NCBI RefSeq assembly: GCF_029717145.1 | Contig: NZ_CP099222.1 | Coordinates: 4,588,001-4,652,000 of the forward strand | Direction of reading: 5' to 3' | Source: Citrobacter freundii | GTDB lineage: Bacteria; Pseudomonadota; Gammaproteobacteria; Enterobacterales; Enterobacteriaceae | DNA: 64,000 bases | Part shown: positions 1-11,478 of the stretch, one piece after another | How the letters are laid out: each line of letters opens with the position of its first letter | Numbering within the stretch: the stretch's first letter is position 1 | Program-made: the position numbers and the translations under genes | The notes under the pieces: model-generated | Database searches by the model: none | The model's input: the letters and a program-made list of their open reading frames with translations, nothing else | Told to the model about the DNA's origin: nothing

Positions 1-577
1 CGCCGTGCTCGGTCAAGTTGCCGAAACCAATCGCCTGGCCGCCATTACCAAAGCCAAAGAAGATAACGCCGACCCCAATGACGATCATCACAATGATGGT
101 GGTCACTTTGATCATCGCAAACCAGAACTCAATTTCACCGTACAGCCGAACCGCCGCCAGGTTTGCCAACGCCACTAACCCGACTGCAATCAGCGCGGGT
201 ATCCACTGTGCCATATCCGGGAACCAGAACTGCACGTAGACGCCAATGGCGGTAATTTCCGAGATCCCCACCGCCATCCACATAAACCAGTACGACCAGG
301 CAGTGAGATAACCAAAGAAGGGGCTCATATAACGGTGGGCATACACCGCGAATGAACCGGCAACCGGCTCCAGAAACAGCATCTCGCCCATGGAACGCAT
401 AATGAAAAAGACGAACAGCCCGGCGACAATATAGGCCAACAGAACTGATGGCCCCGCCCATTTGAGGGTGCTGGCGGCGCCCATAAACAATCCAACGCCA
501 ATAGTGCCCCCAAGGGCAATTAACTCGATATGACGAGCCTCCAGCCCACGCTGTAGCTCAGGTTTACTTTCTGCCAT
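1..577 (-). CDS. yifK: YifK (ThrP) amino-acid permease, 3' part missing at window edge
   Basis: Inner-membrane amino-acid:proton symporter of the APC family; the E. coli homologue is reported to carry threonine and serine. Reading from the ATG at 577, an open frame of 192 codons runs off the left edge without a stop. The start [20 protein letters not shown] is characteristic of this subfamily. Residues 23-30 (GGTIGVGL) are the conserved broken helix of TM1 that binds substrate, and several hydrophobic segments follow. It lies downstream of wecG, as in E. coli, but a 279-base gap suggests its own promoter. Family identity is very sure; substrate is by homology. Confidence 0.95.
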   Translation of the reverse strand, partial: MAESKPELQRGLEARHIELIALGGTIGVGLFMGAASTLKWAGPSVLLAYIVAGLFVFFIMRSMGEMLFLEPVAGSFAVYAHRYMSPFFGYLTAWSYWFMWMAVGISEITAIGVYVQFWFPDMAQWIPALIAVGLVALANLAAVRLYGEIEFWFAMIKVTTIIVMIVIGVGVIFFGFGNGGQAIGFGNLTEHG

Positions 578-580
578 AAA

Positions 581-600
581 TCCTCTTGTTGTGTTTGTAT
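581..600 (-). promoter_or_regulatory. CA-rich yifK 5' leader, candidate GcvB sRNA target
   Basis: Just upstream of the yifK ATG the mRNA leader reads ACAAACACAACAAGAGGA. The AAGAGGA is a good ribosome binding site. The adjoining CA-rich run resembles the ACA-repeat motif bound by the GU-rich R1 region of the GcvB sRNA, which represses many amino-acid transporters in enterics. The pairing is inferred from the motif only. Confidence 0.4.
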
Positions 601-810
601 GCTTTCCGGTATGACCGGTTATCGTTATGGGTACATCGTTTTTTTGCCATAACAGGCCATACGGCGCCGACCGCTTGACGGTTGGCACCCAAAACACCAC
701 GGCACTATCATGATTGTTGCGAATGGTTTCCTAAAATCACTTAAATGGCAATTAAAGCATTCAAAAAATGAATAGATTGTTTGAGAAAGCAGCGATTATG
801 TTGTGAATAA

Positions 811-836
811 GTAGCGCACTCAGCAGAATGCGCTAC
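811..836. other. Inverted repeat 3' of wecG
   Basis: A perfect 8-bp stem (GTAGCGCA / TGCGCTAC) with a 10-base loop lies 21 bases beyond the wecG stop. It has no U-tract on the minus strand, so it is more likely an mRNA 3'-stabilising or weak termination hairpin at the end of the ECA operon than a classic intrinsic terminator. Confidence 0.4.
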
Positions 837-856
837 ATACCAAAGAAGGGAGGAGA

Positions 857-1597
857 TCAGAGATTGCCGGTATAGTGCCAGCGCAGATAACGTAATAAGC
901 GAAGTTGACGCGTGATACGGCTCGGCTGCGACAGCAAGCGGTACAGCCACTCCAGCCCGAGGTTTTGCCAGACTTTAGGCGCACGCTTTACATGGCCGGT
1001 AAAGACGTCGTAGGTGCCACCCACGCCCATATACAGCGCATCGGGATGAACCTGGCGGCAATCACGCATAAAGATTTCTTGTTTCGGTGACCCCATCGCT
1101 ACGGTAACAATCTGCGCACCGCTGGCGTGAATCCGCTCGAACAGCGCCTGACGCTGCTGCGGCGTAAAATAGCCGTCCTGGCTGCCCACAATGTTCACGT
1201 TCCATTGTGTGCGCAGTTTTGCTTCCGTCTGCGCCAGCACCTCCGGCTTGCCGCCAATCAGGAAGACCGGCGTTCCTTCCCGGCCTGCTCGTGCCATTAA
1301 GGCCTCCCACAGATCGGCACCGGCCACACGTGAAACCTGGGCCTGTGGAAATTTTTTTCGCACGGAACGCACGACGCTGATCCCATCGGCGTATTTGAAC
1401 TCAGCGGCATCGATCAGCGCACGTACCTCAGGGTTATCTTCCGCTGTCAGCATCTTCTCAGCATTGATCGCCACCAGCGTCCCCTGCCTAAGATGCCCTT
1501 CTGCAAACAGGTAATTCAGCGCATGCTGCATATCGCGCCAGCCAATCAGTTGTAATCCGCGCAGTGAATACAACGGCGCAGTGGTGTTATCAGTCAT
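857..1597 (-). CDS. wecG: UDP-ManNAcA transferase, ECA lipid II synthesis
   Basis: WecG (RffM) transfers N-acetyl-D-mannosaminuronic acid from UDP-ManNAcA onto GlcNAc-PP-undecaprenol (lipid I) to make ECA lipid II at the cytoplasmic face of the inner membrane. The 246 residues equal the E. coli length. The protein belongs to the WecG/TagA/CpsF (GT26) family, with conserved stretches INAEKM near the N-terminus and MGSPKQE in the middle. It has no signal peptide; the basic C-terminus ([14 protein letters not shown]) may touch the membrane. It is the last ECA gene, with a 2-base gap after wzyE, so it is translationally coupled. Confidence 0.96.
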   Translation of the reverse strand: MTDNTTAPLYSLRGLQLIGWRDMQHALNYLFAEGHLRQGTLVAINAEKMLTAEDNPEVRALIDAAEFKYADGISVVRSVRKKFPQAQVSRVAGADLWEALMARAGREGTPVFLIGGKPEVLAQTEAKLRTQWNVNIVGSQDGYFTPQQRQALFERIHASGAQIVTVAMGSPKQEIFMRDCRQVHPDALYMGVGGTYDVFTGHVKRAPKVWQNLGLEWLYRLLSQPSRITRQLRLLRYLRWHYTGNL

Positions 1598-1599
1598 TA

Positions 1600-2952
1600 C
1601 TATCCTTCAACCTGTGTCCGGGGCAGCGATTTTATGCGTTTATGAATCAGTCCGGCACTGTCAAACAGCCAGAACAACAGTTTTGCCACCAGCAAACAGA
1701 CACCAAAAATCACGAGGAAAAAGACCACTCGCGAGACAAACGAATCCAGTCCTTCACGTGCTAACACGATCATATTGAAAATGGCGCCGAAACAGAAACT
1801 GTGCAAAATCGCCGACTTGTAGCGGTTTGTTTCCCGGTTACCTAACTCGTACAGCCAGTCGAACCATTTGATGATAAGTCCAACCACAATCGCGCCTAAC
1901 GGGATAAACAACGCCCCGCCCATCACCACCAGTGAGCCAATTAATGTTGGCGAGATAGCCAACCCCGAGTGGTTGTTCAACACTTCCCAGGTAAAGTAGT
2001 TCGCCGAATTGAGTACGATGCTCGGTCGCCCAGGCCACAGCCAACTGGGGATAAACACATAGAAGTCACGCACGATCGGCGCCAGACCCTGGAACTCAAT
2101 ATTGTGGTAATTCTGCAGCAACAATGCCAGGTTTTCCCACGGCGAGAAGGTGTCGCGCGTCAGATACAGGAAAGTATAGAACGCTTCGTCTCCGCTGACG
2201 TTCATGCCATAGCGCTTCAGCGCCAGCCAGAACATCCCCACAATGCCCAGCACGCCAGCGGCCGCCAGCATCCACAGCGAAATCCAGCCGCGAATAATGC
2301 CGATAAACAGGAAGATGGCAAAGGCGATGATGATATTGGCGCGCGTGCCGCCCACAATCATATAGGTCAGCAAGCCAAACGCGACGGTGCTTACCAGAAA
2401 AAACAGCCACGCTTTGCTGTCCTGACGCAGGAAGTACACCACCAGCATCGCTGGGATGAAGAAGTAGAAGAAGCGCTTCAACGCCACACCGGAAACTTCA
2501 CTGGAGAAGATCTGGCTGTAGGACTGCAGTCTGAACAGCAGGAAGCCGTTGTGCATAAAGAATATGCCCACGCTCACTAGCGCAATCGCCATCAATATTA
2601 TCCACGTCAGATGAGCCTCAACGCGGTTGATAGTAAACAGTGGCTTACGCGGTCTTTCCGCCGTTCGCCTGCGTAAACGGGTTTTATAGGTCACGTAATA
2701 GACAGCATAGAAACAGGCGGCTGACAGCAGCGCCTGCAGCAGAATTTCCGGCGGGGCCACCGCCACGTCGAAGCGGAATACCAGCACGCTGGTCAGCGGA
2801 AAGCCAAAGAAAAACGTCAATAAAAACAGCAATGAGAAGAACACATTGAAGTTAAAGCGTACCCGTCGGAACTCAAACCAGGTCAACGTGGCGATAAACA
2901 GTGTGGAGAGCAGCCACACCACCAGCAGACCGCTGAATTGCATCAGGCTCAT
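1600..2952 (-). CDS. wzyE: ECA polymerase WzyE
   Basis: Polytopic inner-membrane protein of 450 residues that polymerises the flipped ECA trisaccharide repeat on the periplasmic side. The sequence is dominated by hydrophobic helices (about eleven by eye) and has a large loop after residue 240 containing [15 protein letters not shown]. The length matches E. coli WzyE. It works with WzzE, which sets chain length, and WzxE, which supplies the repeat. The start overlaps the wecF stop by four bases (ATGA), which indicates translational coupling. Confidence 0.95.
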   Translation of the reverse strand: MSLMQFSGLLVVWLLSTLFIATLTWFEFRRVRFNFNVFFSLLFLLTFFFGFPLTSVLVFRFDVAVAPPEILLQALLSAACFYAVYYVTYKTRLRRRTAERPRKPLFTINRVEAHLTWIILMAIALVSVGIFFMHNGFLLFRLQSYSQIFSSEVSGVALKRFFYFFIPAMLVVYFLRQDSKAWLFFLVSTVAFGLLTYMIVGGTRANIIIAFAIFLFIGIIRGWISLWMLAAAGVLGIVGMFWLALKRYGMNVSGDEAFYTFLYLTRDTFSPWENLALLLQNYHNIEFQGLAPIVRDFYVFIPSWLWPGRPSIVLNSANYFTWEVLNNHSGLAISPTLIGSLVVMGGALFIPLGAIVVGLIIKWFDWLYELGNRETNRYKSAILHSFCFGAIFNMIVLAREGLDSFVSRVVFFLVIFGVCLLVAKLLFWLFDSAGLIHKRIKSLPRTQVEG

Positions 2953-4028
2953 ACCGTTTCTCCGGAAGCAATTTTCAGCGCGTTATGCCACGGCTGTAGG
3001 TAATTCGGGCTAAAGAAGGTAATGGCGCTCTTATCGACCGAGGCCAGCTGACGCTGCGCTTCGCGCACAATACCTTCATTGAGTTCATCGGTGGTAAACA
3101 ATACCGGCAAGTTTTGCTCTGCCATATCCTGCCAGAAGGGGTTTTCGCGGTTAAGCACACACGGAATACCGGCCTGGATCAACAGACACAAGGTGCCGAT
3201 CCCCTGCTGACGAGCAAAAATAAAGTAGCCCAGATCGCACTGACGCAGTAACGCCAGATAAGCCTCAAATTCCAGCTTTTCGCTGAGAATGTGCAGGTTT
3301 TCCGCACGAAATAATGCCAGTCCAGCCTGACGAACGTCATCGATATACGCCGCATTATCGGCAGGGTAACCCATGGGCACAATCACGTTCACCGTATCGC
3401 CAAACTGCTGATGCACGGCGCGCAGCGCGGCAATATGTTCATTGCTGCGGTCGCCGGAGTTTCCCACCAGAATGGTCATTTTCCCGCTGCGTTCACGCCC
3501 ATCGCTCATCGTATTGAGCGATGGATCCATGCGCGTCGGAAAATACAGCAGCTCACCGCGCACGCGCGGATGCAGCCCAGCGAAATAGCGCAAATCACCC
3601 CGCGTGGCAAACACGCAGCCCACGCGGTTTTGCGCCAGCCGACGAAGCGGATAAAACAGGCGGAATTTCAGTCCACTGGAGACTTCATACAGATCGGCGC
3701 CCCAGATGTGCCAGTAAAACTGCTCGGGTTTAATTCCCCCACTCAGCAGTGCCAGCCATAAGCTGGTATTGAACTGACCGTGAAAGAAGAAACGCTGTTG
3801 ACGATCCGCTTTCGCTTTCTTAATAACCGCCTCTGCCAGCGCCTTTTTCCCGCTATAGAAACTCAGCGATAACGCCGGGCAGCTTTCGCTGAATCCCGCA
3901 TCCTGACCGGCAACCATAAACACGCGCGCGTGCTCGCTCGTCGCAGCCAGCGAGTCGTTGAAAAACCGCAATACGGTTTGGTTATGGTGAGGGATATCCG
4001 ATCCCAGAACGTGAATCAGTACTGTCAT
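2949..4028 (-). CDS. wecF: Fuc4NAc transferase, ECA lipid III synthesis
   Basis: WecF (RffT) adds 4-acetamido-4,6-dideoxy-D-galactose from dTDP-Fuc4NAc to lipid II, completing the ECA trisaccharide lipid III. The 359 residues match the GT56 family length. The start [20 protein letters not shown] and the central [15 protein letters not shown] are typical. It is soluble or peripheral on the inner face of the inner membrane. It overlaps wzxE upstream and wzyE downstream by four bases each. Confidence 0.96.
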   Translation of the reverse strand: MTVLIHVLGSDIPHHNQTVLRFFNDSLAATSEHARVFMVAGQDAGFSESCPALSLSFYSGKKALAEAVIKKAKADRQQRFFFHGQFNTSLWLALLSGGIKPEQFYWHIWGADLYEVSSGLKFRLFYPLRRLAQNRVGCVFATRGDLRYFAGLHPRVRGELLYFPTRMDPSLNTMSDGRERSGKMTILVGNSGDRSNEHIAALRAVHQQFGDTVNVIVPMGYPADNAAYIDDVRQAGLALFRAENLHILSEKLEFEAYLALLRQCDLGYFIFARQQGIGTLCLLIQAGIPCVLNRENPFWQDMAEQNLPVLFTTDELNEGIVREAQRQLASVDKSAITFFSPNYLQPWHNALKIASGETV

Positions 4029-5275
4029 GCCCGCCTACGCCAGAGTAAAAATACGCCGCAACAGAGAGAAAAATAGACCACATAGGTTGCCATATATGCC
4101 TGGGCTGCTCCCAGAGCGCCATGCGCAGGGATCAGCCAGTGGGCAAATGCCGTCAATAACGTGAACTGGCTAATTTCAGCCAAAATATAAAACCGTAGCG
4201 ACGCTTTCGCGATCACCAAATAGCCAAAAACGTAAGCCCCTACTTTCAGGACATCGCCCACCAGCTGCCAGGCAAATAGATCGCGCATCGCGGTAAATTT
4301 AGCCGAAAACAGCAGCCAGATAGCAAAGTCACGCAGCAGCCAGACGGTGAGACTCGCGGCAGCAACCGCCGGTAGCACAAACTTCAGCGACTTTACGACC
4401 TCGCGCGAAATGTCATGCTTTTCAGTTAAGCGCGACAGCGTCGGCAGCAAGTAAACGCTGAATGAGGCGGTGATAAATTGCAGATACGCATCGGAAATAC
4501 TGCTCACCCCCTGCCAGATCCCCACGTCATCCCAGCTGTAATGGGCTGCCAGCAGGTTTCGCATCATTACGTACGCCACCGGCAGCGTCACGGAGGTGAC
4601 CAACGCCATCAGCGTGAACTTGCTTAACTGCCCGGCCAGACCGTTATCCCAGCAGGGTTTCAGGTAGCGCAGTGGGATAGTTCCACGCTTAATCAACATC
4701 GCAGCAGCGGGGATCACTACCAGCGCAGGCACCAGCGCCAGCCCTAACAACGCACCTTCGTAACCCCCGAGACGATAGCAACCATAATAGGCCACCACGC
4801 CCACCAGGCTACCGACAATCAGCGATAGCGCATTGCCGGCAGCATCGCGAAAACCTTTCATCAGCGCCAGCAGCAGATTCGCCCAGGCTATGCCCATCTG
4901 TACCAGTGCAACCAGCCGCACTAACCCTTGATAATGCGTATGACCAAATAAACCCTGGCTGATCGGCGCTGCAGCCAGCAGAAAAAGGGCGGCCATCAGC
5001 GTGGAGAATCCCAGCACCATCGCCGAAGAGGTACCGACCACACGGCGTAACTGCGCCGGATCGCCATGATGCTGTGCGACGTACTTCGTGACGCCGTTGA
5101 ATATTCCGGCCCCCGCCAGTACACCGAGCACAGTAACCATCTGGCGGAAGTTACCCGCCTGCCCCACACCGGCCGGGCCAAATGAAACCGCCAGCAGTTT
5201 CACCACCAGCAGGCCCGCACCAATTTTTACCAGCGTACTGGCTGCCGTCCACAGGGACGCTTTAGCAAGCGACAT
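4025..5275 (-). CDS. wzxE: ECA lipid III flippase WzxE
   Basis: Member of the MOP (polysaccharide) exporter superfamily with 416 residues and about twelve hydrophobic segments. It translocates undecaprenyl-PP-linked ECA trisaccharide from the cytoplasmic to the periplasmic leaflet. The N-terminus [19 protein letters not shown] is the first helix typical of WzxE. The gene sits between wecE (one-base gap) and wecF (four-base overlap), the conserved order. Substrate assignment rests on the operon and family. Confidence 0.96.
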   Translation of the reverse strand: MSLAKASLWTAASTLVKIGAGLLVVKLLAVSFGPAGVGQAGNFRQMVTVLGVLAGAGIFNGVTKYVAQHHGDPAQLRRVVGTSSAMVLGFSTLMAALFLLAAAPISQGLFGHTHYQGLVRLVALVQMGIAWANLLLALMKGFRDAAGNALSLIVGSLVGVVAYYGCYRLGGYEGALLGLALVPALVVIPAAAMLIKRGTIPLRYLKPCWDNGLAGQLSKFTLMALVTSVTLPVAYVMMRNLLAAHYSWDDVGIWQGVSSISDAYLQFITASFSVYLLPTLSRLTEKHDISREVVKSLKFVLPAVAAASLTVWLLRDFAIWLLFSAKFTAMRDLFAWQLVGDVLKVGAYVFGYLVIAKASLRFYILAEISQFTLLTAFAHWLIPAHGALGAAQAYMATYVVYFSLCCGVFLLWRRRA

Positions 5276-5276
5276 A

Positions 5277-6407
5277 TCAGGCGAAGTAGTTCAGTAAGGT
5301 CGTAATCACTGTGCGCTGGTTGACCGGCGACAGATTGTAAAACAGCGGCAGGCGCAGCAGACGTTCGCTCTCCTGAGTGGTGTAACGATCAACTCCGGCA
5401 AACTCACCAAATTTATCGCCAGCCGGGCAATCGTGCAGCGGGATATAATGGAATACCGCCATGATTTCGGCTTCTTTCAGGAAGTTGATCAGCGCACTGC
5501 GATCGTCGATATCGCGCAGCTTGATATAAAACATATGGGCATTTTGCACGCAATCCTGCGGGATGGAAGGCAGTTCAATACGCCCGGCGCGTGCCAGCGG
5601 TTCCAGCGCATCATAATAATTCTGCCACAGCGCCAGACGATGCTGGTTGATACGATCCGCCGCTTCCAGTTGTGCCCACAGATAGGCGGCCTGCAGATCG
5701 GACATCAAATAGCTGGAACCAATATCTCGCCAGGTGTATTTATCCACTTGGCCACGGAAGAACTGGCTACGGTTGGTCCCTTTTTCGCGGATGATCTCAG
5801 CACGTTCGATTAATTTTTTATCATTAATCAGCGTGGCTCCACCTTCGCCACCCGCGGTGTAATTTTTGGTTTCGTGGAAGCTAAAGCAGCCAATATGACC
5901 AATCGTTCCCAGCGCGCGGCCTTTGTAGGTCGACATCACGCCCTGAGCTGCATCTTCCACCACGAACAGGTTGTACTTAGCCGCCAGTGCCATAATGGTG
6001 TCCATTTCGCAGGCAACGCCCGCGTAATGCACCGGTACGATAGCGCGGGTTTTGTCGGTGATCGCCGCTTCAATCAGCGTCTCGTCAATGTTCATGGTAT
6101 CCGGGCGGATATCGACAAAGACGACTTTGGCCCCACGCAGCACGAAGGCGTTGGCGGTGGAGACAAAGGTGTAGCTCGGCATGATCACTTCATCACCAGC
6201 CTGGATATCCAGCAGCAATGCCGCCATCTCAAGCGAGGCGGTACAGGAGGGTGTCAGCAGCACTTTCGCGCTGCCAAAATGTTGCTCCAGCCACTGCTGG
6301 CAACGACGGGTAAAGCCGCCGTCACCGCACAGTTTTCCGCTGCTCATCGCAGACTGCATGTATTCAAGCTCGGTGCCCACCACCGGCGGTGCGTTAAATG
6401 GGATCAT
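5277..6407 (-). CDS. wecE: dTDP-4-amino-4,6-dideoxygalactose transaminase
   Basis: WecE (RffA) is a PLP enzyme of the DegT/DnrJ/EryC1/StrS class. It transfers an amino group from glutamate to dTDP-4-keto-6-deoxyglucose, giving dTDP-Fuc4N for ECA. The 376 residues match the family. The PLP lysine is Lys181 in FSFHETKNYT, and EDAAQ near residue 151 holds the cofactor-ring contacts. It uses the product of RffG and feeds WecD, encoded immediately upstream. Confidence 0.97.
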   Translation of the reverse strand: MIPFNAPPVVGTELEYMQSAMSSGKLCGDGGFTRRCQQWLEQHFGSAKVLLTPSCTASLEMAALLLDIQAGDEVIMPSYTFVSTANAFVLRGAKVVFVDIRPDTMNIDETLIEAAITDKTRAIVPVHYAGVACEMDTIMALAAKYNLFVVEDAAQGVMSTYKGRALGTIGHIGCFSFHETKNYTAGGEGGATLINDKKLIERAEIIREKGTNRSQFFRGQVDKYTWRDIGSSYLMSDLQAAYLWAQLEAADRINQHRLALWQNYYDALEPLARAGRIELPSIPQDCVQNAHMFYIKLRDIDDRSALINFLKEAEIMAVFHYIPLHDCPAGDKFGEFAGVDRYTTQESERLLRLPLFYNLSPVNQRTVITTLLNYFA

Positions 6408-6411
6408 GTTG

Positions 6412-7089
6412 TCACCTGTATAACCAGTACGCGGTGCTTTCTACATTGGCACCGCTCTGTATGTAACGTTTAAGCGCGGCGATATTGCCCATCTGGGTCG
6501 CCACGCGCAATGTTGTTTTACCGCGAGCCTGCGCCCAGCACAGCGCAGCCTGCATCAGTTCTGCGCCCGCACCGCGACCAGCCAGTAGGCCAATACGCGC
6601 GTCGGTCTCATTCAGTTCACGCAGTGAGACATAGCCACGAATATCGCCAGCCTGTGTGCGAAAAACGAGACACTGATGGTCGAACGTGCCCAGTACGGCA
6701 TTTTCAATCCACTGCGCGTAGAAACGCGCGCTGGCATCGGGCGCATACCACGGCGCACGAAAACGGCTTTGCGCGAACGCCTTCCCCGCCAGCTGACATA
6801 ACGCCGGGATATCTGCAGTTTGTGCGACCTGCGCGCTGGGATTGTCATAAACGCCCGTGACCGACAGCGCTAAATCCACTTCCCCTTCGACCAGCGAGAA
6901 ACCCAGCTGCTGCAATGCATCTAACTCCTGGGCGTTCGCCGCAGGAATTTTCGCCTGTACCCGCTCCCAGGGCTGCAACGAATCCGCAGTCAGAACCGGC
7001 GCATGCGGGTCAACACGCACAATGGCGCTCTTCACGCCAAAGAACGTATTCTCCCAATTCAGCGGCTCAATACTGGCGCGGACGAGCAC
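6412..7089 (-). CDS. wecD: dTDP-Fuc4N N-acetyltransferase, GTG start
   Basis: WecD (RffC) is a GNAT-fold acetyltransferase that acetylates dTDP-fucosamine to dTDP-Fuc4NAc with acetyl-CoA. I place the start at the GTG at 7089, giving 225 residues beginning [19 protein letters not shown]. coli WecD has 224 residues and begins almost identically, and a GGAG lies 8 bases upstream. A longer frame opening at 7146 lies inside rffH and is unlikely. The acetyl-CoA loop is [13 protein letters not shown]. The gene overlaps the rffH 3' end by 23 bases. Confidence 0.95.
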   Translation of the reverse strand: MLVRASIEPLNWENTFFGVKSAIVRVDPHAPVLTADSLQPWERVQAKIPAANAQELDALQQLGFSLVEGEVDLALSVTGVYDNPSAQVAQTADIPALCQLAGKAFAQSRFRAPWYAPDASARFYAQWIENAVLGTFDHQCLVFRTQAGDIRGYVSLRELNETDARIGLLAGRGAGAELMQAALCWAQARGKTTLRVATQMGNIAALKRYIQSGANVESTAYWLYR

Positions 7090-7948
7090 GGAGTAGCTCC
7101 AGCAGATATTGACCATAACCGGTTTTAGCCAGAGAACTGGCGGCACGCTTCACGCCTTCATCATCCAGCCAGCCGTTGCGCCAGGCGATTTCTTCCAGGC
7201 AGGCAATTTTAAAGCCCTGACGTTTCTCAACCGTCTGTACGAACATACTCGCTTCAATCAGGCTGTCATGCGTACCGGTATCCAGCCAGGCAAAACCACG
7301 GCCGAGCAGTTCCACCGTCAGGTTACCCGCGTCAAGATACATCTGGTTGATGGAGGTAATCTCCAGCTCTCCACGCTCGGAAGGCTTCACGCGTTTTGCG
7401 TACTCCACCACCTTGCTGTCGTAGAAATAGAGTCCCGTCACCGCCCAGTTAGATTTCGGTTCTTTCGGCTTCTCTTCCAGCGAGACGGCGCGGAAATTGT
7501 CGTCAAACTCCACCACGCCGAAACGCTCAGGATCCATAACCTGATAGCCAAATACCGTCGCCCCTTCCGTTCGGGCAGCAACGTGGCGCAGTTTTGGACT
7601 AAATCCCTGCCCAAAGAAGATGTTGTCACCTAAAACCAGACAGGAAGGCTCACCGTTAAGGAACGTTTCGCCGATGATAAACGCCTGCGCCAGTCCGTCC
7701 GGGCTGGGCTGCTCGGCATAGTGCAACTCAATGCCAAACTCAGAGCCATCGCCCAGCAAACGCTGGAAATAGCCTTTATCTTCCGGCGTGGTGATAATCA
7801 GGATTTCACGGATCCCCGCCAACATCAGCACCGATAGCGGGTAGTAAATCATCGGCTTGTCGTAAATCGGTAATAGCTGTTTCGATACGCCACGCGTAAT
7901 GGGGTGCAGGCGAGAACCCGAACCTCCCGCCAAAATGATACCTTTCAT
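7067..7948 (-). CDS. rffH: Glucose-1-phosphate thymidylyltransferase (ECA copy)
   Basis: RffH (RmlA2) makes dTDP-glucose from glucose-1-phosphate and dTTP, the first dedicated step towards dTDP-Fuc4NAc. The nucleotidyltransferase signature is at residues 8-16 (GGSGSRLHP) and continues [23 protein letters not shown]. The catalytic-metal motif is in VLGDNIFFG. Its 293 residues equal the E. coli enzyme. A second copy (rmlA) normally serves O-antigen or dTDP-rhamnose elsewhere in the genome; this one belongs to ECA by position. Confidence 0.96.
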   Translation of the reverse strand: MKGIILAGGSGSRLHPITRGVSKQLLPIYDKPMIYYPLSVLMLAGIREILIITTPEDKGYFQRLLGDGSEFGIELHYAEQPSPDGLAQAFIIGETFLNGEPSCLVLGDNIFFGQGFSPKLRHVAARTEGATVFGYQVMDPERFGVVEFDDNFRAVSLEEKPKEPKSNWAVTGLYFYDSKVVEYAKRVKPSERGELEITSINQMYLDAGNLTVELLGRGFAWLDTGTHDSLIEASMFVQTVEKRQGFKIACLEEIAWRNGWLDDEGVKRAASSLAKTGYGQYLLELLRARPRQY

Positions 7949-7966
7949 GCGTACCTCCTCCGGAAA

Positions 7967-9034
7967 TTAACCCTTCAGACCTAAACGTTCACCCTGGTAG
8001 CTGCCATCCTGCACGGGCTTCCACCACGCCTCATTCGCCAGATACCATTGCACGGTTTTGCGCATGCCGCTCTCAAACGTTTCCTGCGGCATCCAGCCAA
8101 GTTCACGTGCAATCTTCGACGCATCAATGGCGTAACGTTGATCGTGGCCAGGACGATCGTCAACAAAGGTGATCAGTGAGCGGTACTGCGCAAGGCCCTG
8201 TGGCTTGTTGGGGGCCAGTTCTTCCAGCAGGCAGCAAATCGTCTCGACTACGTCCAGATTCTTACGCTCGTTGTGCCCGCCGATGTTATATGTTTCCCCC
8301 ACGGCCCCGGTGGTCGCTACGCAATACAACGCGCGGGCATGATCCTCCACGTACAGCCAGTCGCGGATCTGCTGCCCGTTGCCGTATACCGGCAGCGGTT
8401 TGCCAGCCAGCGCGTTAAGAATCGTCAGTGGGATCAGCTTTTCCGGGAAGTGGTACGGGCCGTAGTTGTTGGAGCAGTTGGTAATCAGCGTAGGTAAACC
8501 GTACGTACGTAGCCAGGCACGGACCAGATGGTCGCTACTGGCTTTCGATGCGGAATAAGGGCTGCTTGGTGCATACGGCGTGGTTTCAGTGAAAAAATCA
8601 TCCGTAGAATGAAGATCGCCATACACTTCATCGGTCGAAATATGATGGAAACGAAACGCCGATTTTTTCTCATCGGTTAATACGTTCCAGTAAGCGCGCG
8701 CCGCTTCCAGCAGGGTGTAGGTACCCACAATATTGGTTTCGATAAACGCAGCCGGACCATCAATGGAACGATCAACGTGGCTTTCCGCCGCCAGGTGCAT
8801 GACGCAGTCTGGCTGATACTGTTGAAAGACAGCGTCAAGCGCAGCCCGATCGCAGATATCAACTTTCTCAAAGGCAAAACGGTCATTCTGTGCGACCGGC
8901 GTTAGCGACATCAGGTTGCCGGCATAGGTCAGTTTATCGACCACCACCACAGCATCCTGCGTCTCGTTAATGATATGCCGTACAACCGCGGAGCCGATAA
9001 ATCCGGCGCCACCGGTGACCAGAATTCGTTTCAT
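7967..9034 (-). CDS. rffG: dTDP-glucose 4,6-dehydratase (ECA copy)
   Basis: RffG (RmlB2) is an extended short-chain dehydrogenase that converts dTDP-glucose to dTDP-4-keto-6-deoxyglucose with bound NAD. The Rossmann glycine motif is at residues 8-14 (GGAGFIG). The active-site [11 protein letters not shown] and the YSASKASSD (YxxxK) are intact. The 355 residues match E. coli. The ATG shares one base with the TAA of wecC (TAATG), so it is coupled to wecC translation. Confidence 0.97.
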   Translation of the reverse strand: MKRILVTGGAGFIGSAVVRHIINETQDAVVVVDKLTYAGNLMSLTPVAQNDRFAFEKVDICDRAALDAVFQQYQPDCVMHLAAESHVDRSIDGPAAFIETNIVGTYTLLEAARAYWNVLTDEKKSAFRFHHISTDEVYGDLHSTDDFFTETTPYAPSSPYSASKASSDHLVRAWLRTYGLPTLITNCSNNYGPYHFPEKLIPLTILNALAGKPLPVYGNGQQIRDWLYVEDHARALYCVATTGAVGETYNIGGHNERKNLDVVETICCLLEELAPNKPQGLAQYRSLITFVDDRPGHDQRYAIDASKIARELGWMPQETFESGMRKTVQWYLANEAWWKPVQDGSYQGERLGLKG

Positions 9035-10296
9035 TATCGCCAGACTCCTTTGGTATCAACCACGTACTGCTGGTGTACCGCATCGCCTTTAATCGCTTTA
9101 AATTCATTATGGTCGACCAGCATCACCAGCACATCAGCGCTTGCCAGTGCGTCGTCCAGTTTCGCCAACATACACAGGCCATCCAGTTTTTTTGGCAGTT
9201 GATGAACATTCGGTTCCACCACCAGCGTTTCACCGCCGTGCCACTGGGCGATACTCAGCGCGATACCCATCGCCGGGCTTTCACGTAAATCGTCAATATT
9301 CGGTTTAAATGCCAGGCCAAAACAGGCAATTTTTACCTCGCTGGCGCGTTTGTTTGTCTTCGCCAGACAATCCGCTACGGCGGCTTTTACCCGATCAACA
9401 ACCCAGTGAGGTTTGCCATCATTGACTTCACGGGCGGTGCGGATCAATTTCGCCTGCTGCGGGTTCTGCGCCACAATAAACCATGGATCGACTGCAATAC
9501 AGTGACCGCCAACGCCGGGGCCAGGTTGCAGGATATTGACGCGCGGGTGTCGGTTCGCCAGGCGAATCAGTTCCCAGACGTTAATCTCCTGTTCGGCGCA
9601 AATCAGCGACAGTTCATTGGCAAAGGCGATATTCACGTCGCGGAAGCTATTTTCAGTAAGTTTACACATTTCCGCCGTGCGGGCGTTAGTCACCACACAT
9701 TCACCTTCAAGGAAGATGTTGTACAGCTCGCTGGCGCGCGCGGAACAGACGGGCGTCATCCCGCCAATCACGCGATCGTTTTTAATCAGCTCGACCATCA
9801 CCTGGCCCGGCAGCACGCGCTCTGGACAATAGGCAATATTGACGTCTGCCTGTTCCCCAGCCTGTTGCGGGAACGTCAGATCAGGCCGAATTTCGGCAAG
9901 CCATGCGGCCATCTGCTCGGTCGCCCCGACGGGTGACGTTGACTCGAGGATCACCAGCGCACCTTTTTTAAGCACCGGTGCCACTGACTTCGCCGCCGCT
10001 TCGACGTACACCATATCGGGTTCATGCTCCCCTTTGAACGGGGTAGGCACAGCGATTAAATACGCATCCGCTTCCGTAGGTTTGGTGGTCGCCCGAAGAT
10101 ACCCCTCTTCTACAGCGGTTTTCACCACCGCACCGAGGTCGGGTTCAACGATATGGATCTCACCACGGTTAATGGTGTCCACCGCATGCTGATTAACATC
10201 TACGCCAATCACGTGTTTTTGATGGGAAGCAAAAGCAGCTGCGGTTGGCAGCCCGATATAACCCAGCCCAATGACAGAAATGGTCGTAAAACTCAT
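9034..10296 (-). CDS. wecC: UDP-ManNAc 6-dehydrogenase
   Basis: WecC (RffD) oxidises UDP-ManNAc twice with NAD to UDP-ManNAcA, the donor for WecG. The start at 10296 gives 420 residues, the E. coli length, and overlaps the wecB stop as ATGA. An upstream in-frame ATG at 10341 would add 15 residues inside wecB and is not favoured. The NAD site is GLGYIG (residues 10-15); the catalytic cysteine lies in [15 protein letters not shown]. Confidence 0.97.
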   Translation of the reverse strand: MSFTTISVIGLGYIGLPTAAAFASHQKHVIGVDVNQHAVDTINRGEIHIVEPDLGAVVKTAVEEGYLRATTKPTEADAYLIAVPTPFKGEHEPDMVYVEAAAKSVAPVLKKGALVILESTSPVGATEQMAAWLAEIRPDLTFPQQAGEQADVNIAYCPERVLPGQVMVELIKNDRVIGGMTPVCSARASELYNIFLEGECVVTNARTAEMCKLTENSFRDVNIAFANELSLICAEQEINVWELIRLANRHPRVNILQPGPGVGGHCIAVDPWFIVAQNPQQAKLIRTAREVNDGKPHWVVDRVKAAVADCLAKTNKRASEVKIACFGLAFKPNIDDLRESPAMGIALSIAQWHGGETLVVEPNVHQLPKKLDGLCMLAKLDDALASADVLVMLVDHNEFKAIKGDAVHQQYVVDTKGVWR

Positions 10297-11423
10297 AGCG
10301 ATATCCGATTGTTTTTTAACGCGTCTAAAATGCGACCACACGCTTGCCCATCGCCATACGGATTATGGGCTCGGCTCATGGTCTGATATTCATCTTCGTC
10401 ATGCAGCAAACGCGTGACTTCTTCCACAATACGCTGCGGATCTGTCCCCACCAGCCGCACCGTGCCTGCAGTAATGGCCTCCGGGCGCTCCGTCGTTTCG
10501 CGCATCACCAGCACTGGCTTGCCCAGAGAAGGGGCTTCTTCCTGGATACCGCCAGAATCGGTCAGGATCAGCCAGGCGTGGTTCATCAGCCAGACAAACG
10601 GCAGGTACTCCTGCGGCTCGATCAAAATCACATTGTCAACGTGACCCAGGATGCGATTAACCGGTTCGCTGACGTTAGGGTTCAGGTGCACCGGGTAGAC
10701 AATCTGCACATCCTGATTCGCCGCTGCAATTTCTGCCAGCGCATGGCAGATTTGCTCAAAACCGCGACCGAAGCTTTCCCGACGATGACCGGTCACCAGG
10801 ATCATCTTTTTATCCGCGCTCAGGAAAGGATAATGCTCAGCCAGTTCGGCCCGCAGTTCATCGCTCGCCAGTACGCGATCGCGAACCCAGATCAACGCAT
10901 CAATCACCGTATTGCCGGTGACAAAAATGCGGTTATCGGCAATGTTTTCGCGTAACAAGTTCTGCCGCGAGTTTTCCGTAGGTGCAAAATGATACATCGC
11001 CAGACGCCCGGTCAGCGTGCGGTTTGCCTCTTCCGGCCACGGAGAATAGAGATCGCCTGTTCGCAACCCGGCCTCAACATGTCCGACAGGAATACGCTGA
11101 TAAAACGCGGCCAGACTGGTGGCAATGGTCGTTGTCGTATCACCATGTACCAGTACGACATCCGGTTTAAACTCAGCCAGAATCGGCTTTAACCCTTCAA
11201 GGATTCGGCAGGTAATTTCGGTGAGTCCCTGACCGGGCTGCATAATATTGAGATCGTAGTCAGGCACAATGGAAAAGAGGTTCAACACCTGATCAAGCAT
11301 CTCCCGATGCTGCGCTGTGACGCAAACTTTCGCCTCAAAATCAGGATCTTTTGCCAGCGCATGAACCAGAGGTGCCATCTTGATGGCCTCCGGTCGCGTG
11401 CCAAATACAGTCAGTACTTTCAC
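10293..11423 (-). CDS. wecB: UDP-GlcNAc 2-epimerase, GTG start
   Basis: WecB (RffE) is the non-hydrolysing epimerase that interconverts UDP-GlcNAc and UDP-ManNAc. The GTG at 11423 gives 376 residues starting [20 protein letters not shown], exactly the family start; the longer open frame to 11465 adds an unrelated tail. Typical stretches are [28 protein letters not shown] and [17 protein letters not shown]. It feeds WecC, encoded directly after it with a four-base overlap. Confidence 0.97.
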   Translation of the reverse strand: MKVLTVFGTRPEAIKMAPLVHALAKDPDFEAKVCVTAQHREMLDQVLNLFSIVPDYDLNIMQPGQGLTEITCRILEGLKPILAEFKPDVVLVHGDTTTTIATSLAAFYQRIPVGHVEAGLRTGDLYSPWPEEANRTLTGRLAMYHFAPTENSRQNLLRENIADNRIFVTGNTVIDALIWVRDRVLASDELRAELAEHYPFLSADKKMILVTGHRRESFGRGFEQICHALAEIAAANQDVQIVYPVHLNPNVSEPVNRILGHVDNVILIEPQEYLPFVWLMNHAWLILTDSGGIQEEAPSLGKPVLVMRETTERPEAITAGTVRLVGTDPQRIVEEVTRLLHDEDEYQTMSRAHNPYGDGQACGRILDALKNNRISL

Positions 11424-11478
11424 ATCGATTCTCTTCGGATTGGCAGCGAGGGCCCAGCCCCTCACTGCAACGGTATTG

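Noticed and set aside
1969-2580. 203-codon frame antisense to wzyE, and similar long antisense frames in rffH, wecB, rho, ilvC and kup
   Set aside because: Each mirrors a strongly conserved gene in the opposite strand; codon bias of the real gene creates them. No ribosome sites of note.
6412-7146. Longer wecD frame starting at the ATG at 7146
   Set aside because: The extra 19 codons lie inside rffH and do not match the family start; the GTG at 7089 has a ribosome site and gives the usual length.
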